Shown here piece after piece: positions 33,248 through 42,253 of a stretch of DNA of 64,000 nt. The notes beneath the pieces are model-generated. The model saw only the letters and a program-made list of their open reading frames with translations, searched no databases and was not told where the DNA came from. Position numbers and translations under genes: made by a program. Within the stretch, counting starts at the first letter, position 1. Each line of letters opens with the position of its first letter. This DNA is from CAVQBC01 sp963710665 (GTDB lineage: Bacteria; Actinomycetota; Thermoleophilia; Solirubrobacterales; Solirubrobacteraceae): positions 1,054,001 to 1,118,000 of the forward strand of contig CAVQBC010000008.1 in assembly GCA_963710665.1 (NCBI GenBank), in the 5' to 3' direction.

Positions 33248-35322
33248 CCGGCGCGATCGCGGACCCGGGCGTGCTGGTCGGCATCGACGTCGGGGGCACG
33301 TTCAGCGACCTGGTGGCGGTGGAGGAGCGCGGGGTGGTGCGCGCCTTCAAGGTCGCCTCCACGCCGACGGCCCCCCAGCAGGCCGTGCTGGAGGCCCTCG
33401 ACACGCTGCGCGCGGGGATCGAACCGGCGACCTTGTCGCGCCCGATGAGCCTCTTCCACGGCACGACGGTGGCGACCAACGCGCTGATCGAGCGCCGCGG
33501 CGGCCGCACCGCGCTGGTCACCACGCGGGGCTTCCGTGACGTCCTCGCCCTCCGGCGCGGGGCGCGGCCGCGGCTGTACGCCCTCGAGCAGCGCATCTCA
33601 GAGCCGCTGGTCCCGCGGCGGTTGCGGCTCGAGGTCGACGAGCGCGTCGATGCCGGCGGCGAAGTGGTCGAGCCGCTGGACGAGGCGTCGGTGCGGACGG
33701 TGATCGACGCGCTGACCGCCGAGCGGGTCGACGCGGTCGCGGTGTGCCTCGTGCACGCCTACAAGAACGACGTGCACGAGCGCGCGCTGTGCGCGGCGCT
33801 CGCGGACGCGCTTCCCGACGCGATCGTCGCGGGGTCGGCGGAGGTCTGTCCCGAGATCGGGGAGTACGAGCGCACGAGCACGGTGGTCGCGAACGCCTAC
33901 GTGGCCGGCCGCGTGACGGGCTATCTCGACCGGCTCGTCGGGGAGCTCGGCGGGCGCGGCGTGTCGCCGGTCCGGGTGGTGCAGTCCAACGGCGGCCTGA
34001 CCGCGATGGCCAACGCGGCGCGTCGCCCGGTCCATCTGATCGAGTCCGGGCCCGCCGCGGGCATCCGCGCGGTCGCCGAGCTGGGGCGCTCGCGGGGGCT
34101 CGGCAACCTGATCGCGTTCGACATGGGCGGGACGACGGCGAAGGCGGGTGTCGTGGCCGACGGCCGGCCCCGGCTGGCGAAGGACCTGCACGCGGACCGT
34201 TACGCCGACGGTGAGGACGTCGGAGGCCACGTCGTGCGCAGCCCGGCCGTCGACCTCGTGGAGATCGGCGCGGGCGGCAGCACCATCGCCTGGATCGACG
34301 ACGCCGGCGCGCTGCGCGTAGGCCCGCGCAGCGCGGGCGCCGACCCGGGGCCGGCGTGTTACGGACGAGGCGGGAGCCTGCCCACCGTCACCGACGCGCA
34401 CGTGGCGCTCGGCGTGCTCGGAACGCGGTTCGACGACGGGCGCACGGCGCTCGACGCCGACCTTGCGCGCGCCGCCGTCGGCGAGCGCGTCGCGGAGCCG
34501 CTGGGCATGTCGGTGGAGGCGGCCGCGACCGGGATCTGCCGGATCGCCGACGCCCACATGGCCGAGATGCTCCGCGCGGCGACCGTGCGCCGCGGGCTCG
34601 ACCCGCGCGACTTCGCGCTGGTCGCGTACGGCGGCGGCGGGCCACTCCACGCGGCCGGGCTCGCCCGCGAGATCGGCATCGGGCGCGTGATCGTCCCGCC
34701 GCACCCCGGGATGTTCAGCGCGCTCGGGGCGCTGATGTGCGAGATCCGCCACGACGTCGTCCACAGCCTCGTGATCGCGGTGCAGGACGCCACCCCGGCT
34801 GTGCTCGAAGCGGCGCTCGAGACGGTCCGCACGGAAGCGGTCGAGCGCCTCGCCGCCGAAGGTGACGGCCTCGACCACTCGCGCGCCGTGATCCACCGCG
34901 CGCTCGACCTGCGGTTCCGCGGGCAGCTGTGGGAGCTCACGATCGACCTCGACGAGGGCGCGCCCCCGCCGGCCGGCGAGCTCGAGCGCGCGTTCCGCCG
35001 CCTGCACGAGCGGGAGTACGGCTACGAGCTGTCCGACGCGACGGTCGAGCTGGTGGCCGTCCGCACGGCCGTCACCCTGCCGGTGTGGCGCGGCGGCGTG
35101 CCGCAGGCGGCGCCGGCGGACGCCGGGCCGGCGAGGACCGAGCGCGAGGTGCGCGACGAGACCGGCGCGGCCCGCGACTGGCCGGTCCTGCGCCGGGTCG
35201 CGCTCACGCCGGGGCAGTCCGTCGACGGTCCAGCGCTCGTCGAGGACTCCGGCGCCACCGTGCGTGTGCTCGACGGTCAGCGGCTCACCTGCGACGACGG
35301 GCTCCTGGAGATCCGGACATGA
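33244..35322 (+). CDS. hydantoinase/oxoprolinase subunit A family protein
   Basis: ASKHA-fold ATP-dependent amidase subunit, 692 residues. The phosphate motif is VGIDVGGTFSDLVAVEE near the N-terminus. Further marks are LFHGTTVATNALIERRGGRTALVTTRGFRDVLALRRG, the second phosphate region NLIAFDMGGTTAKAGVV and SAGADPGPACYGRGG. The C-terminal part is ALRFRGQ-like (DLRFRGQLWELTIDLDEG). It pairs with the B subunit to hydrolyse hydantoins, 5-oxoproline, N-methylhydantoin or related cyclic amides, or to act as an ATP-dependent carboxylase-type enzyme. The GTG start overlaps the aminotransferase stop. Confidence 0.92.
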   Translation: MTGAIADPGVLVGIDVGGTFSDLVAVEERGVVRAFKVASTPTAPQQAVLEALDTLRAGIEPATLSRPMSLFHGTTVATNALIERRGGRTALVTTRGFRDVLALRRGARPRLYALEQRISEPLVPRRLRLEVDERVDAGGEVVEPLDEASVRTVIDALTAERVDAVAVCLVHAYKNDVHERALCAALADALPDAIVAGSAEVCPEIGEYERTSTVVANAYVAGRVTGYLDRLVGELGGRGVSPVRVVQSNGGLTAMANAARRPVHLIESGPAAGIRAVAELGRSRGLGNLIAFDMGGTTAKAGVVADGRPRLAKDLHADRYADGEDVGGHVVRSPAVDLVEIGAGGSTIAWIDDAGALRVGPRSAGADPGPACYGRGGSLPTVTDAHVALGVLGTRFDDGRTALDADLARAAVGERVAEPLGMSVEAAATGICRIADAHMAEMLRAATVRRGLDPRDFALVAYGGGGPLHAAGLAREIGIGRVIVPPHPGMFSALGALMCEIRHDVVHSLVIAVQDATPAVLEAALETVRTEAVERLAAEGDGLDHSRAVIHRALDLRFRGQLWELTIDLDEGAPPPAGELERAFRRLHEREYGYELSDATVELVAVRTAVTLPVWRGGVPQAAPADAGPARTEREVRDETGAARDWPVLRRVALTPGQSVDGPALVEDSGATVRVLDGQRLTCDDGLLEIRT

Positions 35323-36953
35323 CGGTCGCCGAGAGCCGTCCGCCGGTCGACCCCATCACCACGGAGATCCTGCGCAGCGGGTTCGTCGCGGTGGCGCAGG
35401 AGATGAAGGACGTCCTCATGCGCGCCGCCTTCTCGCCGATCCTCGGCCTCTCCGGCGATCTCTCGTGCGCGATCCTCGACCCGTCCGGTGACGTGGTGGC
35501 CCAGGGCGTCGACATCCCCGTGCACCTCGGCGCCATGCCGTTCACCGCGCGGGGCCTCCTCGAGGCGTTCCCGGCCGAGGACCTGGCGCCCGGCGACGCG
35601 CTGTTGACCAACGATCCCTTCAGCGGCGGCACGCACCTGCCCGACATGACGCTGCTCTCGCCGGTGTTCGACGGCGACGAGATCGTCGCCTTCGCCGCGA
35701 GCCGCGCCCATTGGCCCGACGTCGGCGGGAGCTCGCCGGGGAGCAACAAGGCGACGGACGAGATCTACAAGGAAGGCCTGACCGTCCCGCCGGTCAAGCT
35801 GCTCGAGCGCGGCGAGGTCGACGAGCCCCTCCTGCGGTTGCTGCTCGCGAACATGCGCCTGCCGGCCGACCGCCGTGGCGACCTGAGCGCGCAGATCGCC
35901 GCCAACGTGCGCGGCGTTCAGCGCATCGCCGGGCTCTGCGACCGCTACGGCACCGATGTCGTCCGCGCGGTCGCCAAAGCGGCGCAGGACTACTCGCAGT
36001 CGCGGGTCGAGCAGGCGCTCGCGGCGTGGCCGGACGGCACGTGGAGCCACGAGGAGGCCCTCGACGGCGACGGCGTGGGACCAGACGACCCCGAGCTCCA
36101 CACCATCCGCGCCACGGTCACCAAGCGCGGACGACGGCTGATCGCCGATTTCGCGGGCACGTCCCGCGCCGTTGCGGGGCCCACCAACGCGCCGTTCGCG
36201 GTGACCGCCTCCGCCGTCTACTACGTGGCGCTGGCGCTGTTCGGCGGGGGCGACATCCCGCCGAACTCGGGCGCGTACCGGCCGATCGAGGTGCGCGTGC
36301 CGCCGGGATCGCTCGTCGACGCCCGGCCGCCGAGCCCGGTCGTGGCCGCCAACACCGAGACCGCCAACCGGATCGTCGATGTCCTGCTCGGCGCGCTCGC
36401 CCGGTCGCGGCCCGACCGCGTGCCCGCCGCGAGCTACGGGTCGGCGGGCGTCTTCACCGTCGCCGGCCACGACCCCGCGCGGGATGCGGGCTTCGTGCAC
36501 TACGAGACGGTGGGAGGCGGGATGGGCGCCTCGAGCGGCGCCGCCGGATTGAGCGGCATGCGCGTCCACATGGGCAACACGATGAACCTCCCGGCGGAGT
36601 CGCTCGAGGTCGCCACGCCCGTGCGCGTCGTTCGCTACGAGCTCATCGAGGGCTCGGGCGGCGCCGGGCGCCATGCGGGCGGCGAGGGCGTGCGCAAGGT
36701 CGTCCGCGCCCTGGTGGACGGCGTGGAGTGCTCCACGCTCGGCGAACGGGCCCGTACGCCGGCGGAAGGCCGGTCCGGCGGCGGATCGGGACGCGCGGCG
36801 AGGTTCGGGGTGCGTTCCGCCGACGGGTCGTTCCGGGCCGTCCCGTCCAAGTGCGGCGGGCTGGTGCTCGCGGCGGGCGACGAGCTGTGGATCGAGACGG
36901 CGGGGGGTGGCGGCTGGGGACAGTCCGCTCCCGCCGGGGAGGAGGAGCGATGA
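35319..36953 (+). CDS. hydantoinase/oxoprolinase subunit B family protein
   Basis: Partner subunit, 544 residues, ATGA overlap with subunit A. Typical text: DPITTEILRSGFVAVAQEMKDVLMRAAFSPI, LSCAILDPSGDVVAQGVDIPVHLGAMPFT, GDALLTNDPFSGGTHLPDMTLLSPVF and YYETVGGGMGAS-like (HYETVGGGMGASSGAAGLSGMRVHMGNTMN). The C-terminal GVECSTLGERARTPAEGRSGGGSG and ETAGGGGWG are standard. It ends in ATGA overlap with the maleate-isomerase-like gene, so four genes form one tightly coupled unit. Confidence 0.93.
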   Translation: MTVAESRPPVDPITTEILRSGFVAVAQEMKDVLMRAAFSPILGLSGDLSCAILDPSGDVVAQGVDIPVHLGAMPFTARGLLEAFPAEDLAPGDALLTNDPFSGGTHLPDMTLLSPVFDGDEIVAFAASRAHWPDVGGSSPGSNKATDEIYKEGLTVPPVKLLERGEVDEPLLRLLLANMRLPADRRGDLSAQIAANVRGVQRIAGLCDRYGTDVVRAVAKAAQDYSQSRVEQALAAWPDGTWSHEEALDGDGVGPDDPELHTIRATVTKRGRRLIADFAGTSRAVAGPTNAPFAVTASAVYYVALALFGGGDIPPNSGAYRPIEVRVPPGSLVDARPPSPVVAANTETANRIVDVLLGALARSRPDRVPAASYGSAGVFTVAGHDPARDAGFVHYETVGGGMGASSGAAGLSGMRVHMGNTMNLPAESLEVATPVRVVRYELIEGSGGAGRHAGGEGVRKVVRALVDGVECSTLGERARTPAEGRSGGGSGRAARFGVRSADGSFRAVPSKCGGLVLAAGDELWIETAGGGGWGQSAPAGEEER

Positions 36954-37651
36954 GCCGAGCCATCCGCGTGGGGGTCCTCGTGCCCTCGTCGAACACGGTG
37001 ATGGAGACCGACCTGCACCGGGGCCTGGATCACGAGCGGTTCACGGTGCACACGGCACGCATGCACCTGGTGGAGACGACGCCCGAGGCAGAGCGCACGA
37101 TGGTCACGGAGACCGCGCCCGAGGCCGCGCGCCTGCTCGGCACCGCGAGGCCGGACGTGCTCGTGTTCGGATGCACGTCCGCCGGCTCGCTCGGCGGGCT
37201 GGACGGCGATCGCCGGTTGGCCGAGGACCTGGGGGAGATCGCCGGATGCCCCGGCGTGGGCGTCATCTCGAGCGCCGTGGAGGCGCTCGAGCGCCGCGGC
37301 GCCGCCCGCGTGGCGCTCCTCACGCCGTACACGGAGTCGCTCACCGCCTCCATCGCCCGGACCCTCGAGGAGGGCGGGATGGAGGTGCCGGCCACCGACG
37401 GCCTCGGCATCGAGGACAACATCGCGCTCGCCGACCCCACGCCGGAGGAGATCGCCGCGCGCGCGGTGGAGCGGTTCGCCGGCGTCGACTGCGACGCGCT
37501 GTTCGTCTCGTGCACGAACTTCCGCGCCCTGGAGGCGGCGCCGGCGATCGAGGCGGCGCTCGGCCGGCCGGTGGTCACGAGCAACCTCGCCGTGATCGAG
37601 GCGGTCGAGCGCCGGGTGGGGAGCGCGGCGGGCCGGGCGACGCCGCCGTAG
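36950..37651 (+). CDS. maleate isomerase / Asp-Glu racemase superfamily enzyme
   Basis: Protein of 233 residues with the two-Cys active site of the maleate cis-trans isomerase/arylmalonate decarboxylase group. The first Cys is in VFGCTSAGSLGG and the second in DALFVSCTNFRALEAAP. The N-terminus VGVLVPSSNTVMETDL is typical. It works without cofactor through Cys-Cys chemistry. In many actinobacteria such genes travel with hydantoinase A/B and may racemise or isomerise the substrate or product. Last gene of the operon, ATGA-coupled. Confidence 0.87.
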   Translation: MSRAIRVGVLVPSSNTVMETDLHRGLDHERFTVHTARMHLVETTPEAERTMVTETAPEAARLLGTARPDVLVFGCTSAGSLGGLDGDRRLAEDLGEIAGCPGVGVISSAVEALERRGAARVALLTPYTESLTASIARTLEEGGMEVPATDGLGIEDNIALADPTPEEIAARAVERFAGVDCDALFVSCTNFRALEAAPAIEAALGRPVVTSNLAVIEAVERRVGSAAGRATPP

Positions 37652-37658
37652 GCGACGG

Positions 37659-38697
37659 TCACGGCACGACGGCGGCCTTGACGGCCCCCTGGTCCCCGAC
37701 CGTGCCGATCGCGTCGAGCACCCGCGCGAGCGGGAAGCGATGGGTGACGAGGACGTCCGTGGCGATCCGGCCGGAGACGATGAGGTCCAGGGCCAGCTCG
37801 TAGTCCGCGCGCGTGCAGTTGGACGAACCGGAGAGGACGACCTGCTTGTAGTGGATCAGGTTGGCCGAGACGTCGGCCCAGCCCTTGTCCTTCATGCCGG
37901 CGAAGATGCAGACGCGGCCCGCGTTGCGGCTGAGCTCGACGGCCTGGTTGACGAGCGCGGGGACGCCGACGCAGACGATGCCCAGGTCGGCGCCGCGGCC
38001 GTGGGTGAGGTCGCGGACCGCCGCGGCGAGGTCGTCGCGGCCGGGATCCACCACGGCGGTCGCCCCGAGCCGCACCGCCTGCTCCTGGCGCGGGCCCGCC
38101 GGCTGGCTGACGATCACCTGGCGCGCGCCCGAGACGAGCGCGAGCTGGAGGTGCAGGAGGCCGATCGGGCCGGCGCCCATGACGAGGACGGTGTCGCCGG
38201 TCTCGACCCTCGACCACCGCTGGCCGCGGACGACGCAGGCGAGCGGCTCGGTCAGCGCGAGCTGCTCCGAGGGGAGGTCGGTCTCGGCGACGAACAGGCA
38301 GCCGGCGGCGATCGCCTCCGCGGGGACCAGCATGTACTCCGCCATCCCGCCGTCGACGGCGTAGCCCATGATGCGCAGGTTCGCGCACATGTTCTCGAGG
38401 TCGTGGCGGCACTCCCAGCAGTGCAGGCACGGGATCGCGGGGGCCATCGCCACGGGCGCCCCGACCTCGTAGCCGTCGATTCCCGCTCCCACCGCCGCGA
38501 CGTGGCCGGCCGTCTCGTGCCCGAGGACGACGGGAACGCCGGACGCCGGAGGTCTTCTCGCCGCGGAGGATCCGCACGTCCGTCCCGCAGACGGTGTTGG
38601 CGCCGACCCGGACGAGCACCTCGCCCGGCCCGGGCTCGGGCGTCGGGACCTCCTCGACCGTCAGTCGGTCGGTGCCGGCGAGGACGGCGGCCCGCAT
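37659..38697 (-). pseudogene. zinc-dependent alcohol dehydrogenase broken by a 7-bp duplication
   Basis: MDR-family dehydrogenase. The start is in one frame (RAAVLAGTDRLTVEEVPTPEPGPGEVLVRVGANTVCGTDVRILRGEKTSGV). The next frame continues GVPVVLGHETAGHVAAVGAGIDGYEVG, CLHCWECRHDLENMCANLRIMGY (structural zinc cysteines, one of four replaced), the NAD site VLVMGAGPIGLLHLQLAL, and runs to the end. The break is a perfect tandem CGCCGGA at 38537-38550; removing one copy restores a 343-residue enzyme. Catalytic Cys and His-Glu are present. It follows the kinase gene by 4 nt and would oxidise a polyol or ketose substrate in the same pathway. Confidence 0.85.
38537..38550 (+). repeat. 7-bp tandem duplication causing a frameshift
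   Basis: CGCCGGA occurs twice in immediate tandem. Deleting one unit restores the alcohol dehydrogenase reading frame exactly, so this is the probable lesion. Confidence 0.75.
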
Positions 38698-38701
38698 CGC
38701 G

Positions 38702-40432
38702 TCAGGACCGTGCCGTCTCGCGGAGCACCGCCGAGGCGGCCTCGACGCAGAGCGCCATGGAGACCGCCCCGGGATCGGGGGTCCCGACGCTGCGCTCGCC
38801 CAGCGGCCGTGCCCGGCCGACCCTCGCGGTGAGCTCGGCGGTCTTGCGGGCGGAGGCGTCGGCGACCTGCGCGGCGGAGGCCCAGGCGTCCGCGAGCGAC
38901 CGCTCGGCGCCGAGCTCCGACTCGAGCGCGTCGGCGAACGGGACCAGCGCGTCCAGCAGGGTCTTGTCGCCGAGCTGCGCCTTGCCGAGCCGCTGCACCG
39001 TGTCCGCGGCACCGCGCACCGCCGCGGCGACGCTGTCCGCCGTCGGCGCCTCCGTGTCGCCGAGCGCGGCCCCCGCGGCGACGAGCATCTCCCCCCAGAG
39101 CATGCCGCTCGTCCCCCCGGCCTTGTCGCCGAAGGCCGCGCCGGCGGCGCGGAGCACGGTCCCGGTGCCGCCGTCGGCCTCGTGCGCCGCCGCGGTGGCC
39201 GCGCGGAAGCCGCGCAGCATGCCGGTGCCATGGTCGCCGTCGCCGGCGACCGCGTCGAGCCGGCCGAGCTCCTGCTCGTTGGCCTCGACGACCGCCTCCA
39301 TCGCGTCCAGGATCGCCCGTGCCGTCGTGGCCGCCCGGATCGACTCGGCGCTGGCGGCGGCCGCCTCCGCGTCGCCGCCGGTCGCCTGGCGCTCACGCGA
39401 CACCGGCCGCCCGGCGACCTCGGCCGAGGCGACGCTGCCGCGCCGGAAGGCCGGCGTCTCGGCGGGGGCGGCCCACAGCTCCTCGAGCTCGTCGTCGAGC
39501 CAGAAGACCGTGAGCGAGCAGCCGGCCATGTCGAGGCTCGTGACCAGCTCGCCGACCTCCGGCAGGACGATGCGCACCCCGGCCGCCTCGAGCGCCGGAG
39601 CGACGTCCTTCCAGACCACGAACAGCTCCTCGTACTTCGTCGCCCCGAGCCCGTTGAGGAACACGCCGGCGCGCCCGTCCGCGTGCGCGGGGCGCTCGCG
39701 CAGGAGCGGCTCGACCAGCGCGTGTGCGAGCTCGGAGGCGCTCATCCGCTCGACCGACCGGACCCCGGGCTCGCCGTGGATGCCGAGGCCCAGCTCCATG
39801 TGGCCGGGCTCGACGGTGAACAGCGGCTCCGCCTTGCCCGGCAGCGTGCAGCCGGCGAAGGCCACGCCGAAGGACCGCGTCATCTCGTTGGCCTTGAGCG
39901 CGATGCGCTCGACCTCGCCGATGTCCGCGCCCCGGTCGCTCGCGGCGCCGGCGGCCTTGAACACCGCCAGGTCCCCGGCGATGCCGCGGCGCCGGCCCTC
40001 GTCGCCCGCCTCCGCGGAGGCGATGTCGTCGGTGACGAGGACGGTCCGGCAGTCGATGCCATCGTCGCGCAGCCGCACCTCCGCGGCGTCGAAGTTGAGG
40101 ACGTCGCCGGCGTAGTTGCCGTAGCTGAAGAGGATCCCCGCCCCGCCGTCGAGCGCCTTGCCGACCCGGTAGGCCTGCTCCGAGGAGGGCGAGGCGAAGA
40201 TGTCGCCCATCACCGCGCCGTCGGCGAGCCCCGCTCCGACCACGCCACAGAACGCCGGATAGTGGCCGGATCCGCCGCCGATGACGACGCTGGCCTTGCC
40301 CTCGCGCGGGCCACCGGCCCGCATGACGCCCGACGCTCCCGGCACCCGCTCGACGAAGCGGCCGTACGCCTGGACGAAGCCTTCGAGCATGTCGTCCTTG
40401 AAGGCGACAGGGTCGTTGCACACGTACGTCAA
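38702..40432 (-). CDS. dihydroxyacetone kinase-family kinase (DAK1-DAK2 fusion)
   Basis: This 576-residue ATP-dependent kinase combines the substrate domain (1-330) and the nucleotide DhaL-like domain (375-570). Substrate-domain marks are VVIGGGSGHYPAFCGVVGAGLADGAVMGDIFASPS, FSYGNYAGDVLNFDAA and HGEPGVRS. Nucleotide-domain marks are DAVAGDGDHGTGMLRG, GGTSGMLWGEML and GDKTLLDALVPF. GSGHYP in place of the classical GSGHEP points to the erythrulose/tetrulose kinase-like branch rather than plain dihydroxyacetone kinase. The start is TTG 40432 after GGGAGGAG; no ATG fits as well. It forms an operon with the dehydrogenase. Confidence 0.88.
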   Translation of the reverse strand: MTYVCNDPVAFKDDMLEGFVQAYGRFVERVPGASGVMRAGGPREGKASVVIGGGSGHYPAFCGVVGAGLADGAVMGDIFASPSSEQAYRVGKALDGGAGILFSYGNYAGDVLNFDAAEVRLRDDGIDCRTVLVTDDIASAEAGDEGRRRGIAGDLAVFKAAGAASDRGADIGEVERIALKANEMTRSFGVAFAGCTLPGKAEPLFTVEPGHMELGLGIHGEPGVRSVERMSASELAHALVEPLLRERPAHADGRAGVFLNGLGATKYEELFVVWKDVAPALEAAGVRIVLPEVGELVTSLDMAGCSLTVFWLDDELEELWAAPAETPAFRRGSVASAEVAGRPVSRERQATGGDAEAAAASAESIRAATTARAILDAMEAVVEANEQELGRLDAVAGDGDHGTGMLRGFRAATAAAHEADGGTGTVLRAAGAAFGDKAGGTSGMLWGEMLVAAGAALGDTEAPTADSVAAAVRGAADTVQRLGKAQLGDKTLLDALVPFADALESELGAERSLADAWASAAQVADASARKTAELTARVGRARPLGERSVGTPDPGAVSMALCVEAASAVLRETARS

Positions 40433-40508
40433 GGGACGCTCCTCCCGGATGCCGCTGAGCCCGCTGCACGGCACGCTACGGAGGAGCGGGGCCGCCGTCA
40501 AAGCCGCC

Positions 40509-40531
40509 GGGCGCGATGCGTGCATGCGCAA
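40509..40531 (+). repeat. 23-bp exact repeat, copy 1 (upstream of recQ)
   Basis: The core GCGCGATGCGTGCATGCGCA, flanked by GG and A, is identical here and at 42229-42251, same orientation, 1720 bp apart. This copy is in the divergent gap between the kinase and recQ-like genes, 50 bp before the recQ start. Nothing is known of its role; it may be a regulator site or a small interspersed element. Confidence 0.65.
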
Positions 40532-40580
40532 GCCGCAGGCCGGGTGGACGCGGCGCCGGCGGTCGGGCAGCATCGCCCGC

Positions 40581-42185
40581 ATGAACGGGTCGCGAGGATC
40601 GTCTCGCGCGGCAATCTCCGAGCTCGCGCGGGAGCGGCTCGGGTTCGAGCGGCTACGGCCGGGCCAGGAGCAGGCGGTTGCGGCGGCCGCCGCGGGGCGG
40701 CACGTGCTCGCGGTGCTGCCCACCGGCGGAGGCAAGTCGGCGATCTACGAGCTGGCCGGCCTGCTGCGCCGCGGGCCCACCGTCGTCGTGTCGCCGCTGA
40801 TCGCGCTGCAGGACGACCAGCTGGCCCATCTGCGGGAGGCGGGGCTGTCGGCCACGGTCCTGAACTCCGCGCAGGTGGCGGGCGCGCGGGCGGCGGCGCT
40901 GGTCGAGGCGTGTGGGCCCGACGAGTTCGTGTTCGTCTCGCCCGAGCAGCTCGGCAACGACGAGACCCGGGCGGCGCTGCGGCGCGCCCGCCCAGGGTTG
41001 TTCGTCGTCGACGAGGCACACCTCGTCAGCCAGTGGGGGCGGAGCTTCCGGCCCGACTACCTCCGGCTCGGCGCGCAGGCCGACGAGCTCGGGGCGGGCG
41101 TGCGGATCGCGCTCACCGCCACGGCGGCGCCGCCGGTGCGCATCGAGATCTGCCGGCGGCTCGGGCTGCGCGATCCCGAGGTGGTCATCGGCGACTTCGA
41201 CAGGCCGTACATCTACCTGGCTGTCCAGCATGCGCGCTCTCCTGAGGACAAGCAGCGGCTGATCGCGCAGGCCGCGGATGAGCTCGGCGGCTCGGGGATC
41301 GTCTATGCCGCGACCCACGCCGGCGCGGAGGCGGCGAGGGACACGCTGGCCGCTGCCGGCGAGCGGGTGACGCTCTATCACGCCGGGCTGGGCGCCGGCG
41401 CGCGGCACCGGGCGATGGCCGAGTTCATGGACGGCTCGGCGCGGATCGTCGCGGCCACGGTCGCGTTCGGGATGGGGGTCGACAAGCCGGACGTGCGCTG
41501 GGTGCTCCACGCCGACGCGCCGGTGTCGCTCGACGCCTACTACCAGGAGCTGGGCCGCGCCGGCCGCGACGGCAAGCCCGCCGAGGCACGGCTGCTGTAC
41601 CGGCCGCAGGACGTCGGCGCGGCGCGACACCTGACCGCACGCGGAGTCTCCGAGGCGGTCGTGGCCGAGGTGGCGGAGGAGCTCGCCGCGGCAGGCGTGA
41701 GAGGGCCAGGCTCCCGCTCGGCGACGCTGGCGCTGGCACGGCTGGTCGACGTCGGCGCGGCCGCGTGGGCGGCGGACGGGCGGGTGCGCTGGACCGGGGA
41801 GATGGATGTCGACGCCGCGCTGGCCGCCTCACGCGAAGAGGGCGAGCGCGAGCGCGAGGTCGAGCGATCCCGGCTGGAGATGATGCGCCGCTACGCCGAG
41901 CACACCGCATGCCGGCGCTCGTTCCTGCTCTCCTACTTCGGCCAGGACCACCCCGGCCCGTGCGGCGCCTGCGACAACGACCGCGGCCACGCACTCGCCG
42001 GCCCCGTGGCCGAGCCGTTCCCGGTCGGCGCCCGCGTGGCCAGCGACCGCTGGGGCGACGGGACCGTCCAGCGCTACGACGGCGACCAGGTCACCGTGCT
42101 GTTCGACGACCACGGCTACCGCGACCTGCTCGTGCCGCTGGTGGTCGCGCGGAGGCTGCTGCGCGCGCGACATGATCGCGTCTGA
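40581..42185 (+). CDS. RecQ-family ATP-dependent DNA helicase
   Basis: Superfamily-2 helicase of 534 residues. Motif 0 is RPGQEQAV, Walker A VLPTGGGKSAIYELA, and the DEAH box VVDEAHLVSQWGRSFRPDYLRL. Motif III is ALTATA, with motif V/VI text VAATVAFGMGVDKPDVRWVLHADAP and YYQELGRAGRDGKPAEA. The zinc site reads ACRRSFLLSYFG...PCGACDND: the fourth Cys is replaced by Asp. Instead of an HRDC domain the C-terminus has a small SH3-like module (GARVASDRWGDGTVQRYDGDQVTVLFDDHGYRDL), common in actinobacterial RecQs. ATG 40581 begins the conserved part. Confidence 0.92.
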   Translation: MNGSRGSSRAAISELARERLGFERLRPGQEQAVAAAAAGRHVLAVLPTGGGKSAIYELAGLLRRGPTVVVSPLIALQDDQLAHLREAGLSATVLNSAQVAGARAAALVEACGPDEFVFVSPEQLGNDETRAALRRARPGLFVVDEAHLVSQWGRSFRPDYLRLGAQADELGAGVRIALTATAAPPVRIEICRRLGLRDPEVVIGDFDRPYIYLAVQHARSPEDKQRLIAQAADELGGSGIVYAATHAGAEAARDTLAAAGERVTLYHAGLGAGARHRAMAEFMDGSARIVAATVAFGMGVDKPDVRWVLHADAPVSLDAYYQELGRAGRDGKPAEARLLYRPQDVGAARHLTARGVSEAVVAEVAEELAAAGVRGPGSRSATLALARLVDVGAAAWAADGRVRWTGEMDVDAALAASREEGEREREVERSRLEMMRRYAEHTACRRSFLLSYFGQDHPGPCGACDNDRGHALAGPVAEPFPVGARVASDRWGDGTVQRYDGDQVTVLFDDHGYRDLLVPLVVARRLLRARHDRV

Positions 42186-42228
42186 CGCCGCACCGCTCGA
42201 TGCCGACGTCGAGTGGGTCGGGTCCGGA

Positions 42229-42251
42229 GGGCGCGATGCGTGCATGCGCAA
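42229..42251 (+). repeat. 23-bp exact repeat, copy 2 (upstream of the DUF427 gene)
   Basis: Identical to 40509-40531. It lies directly upstream of the ATG at 42254, 44 nt after the recQ stop. Confidence 0.65.
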
Positions 42252-42253
42252 CC

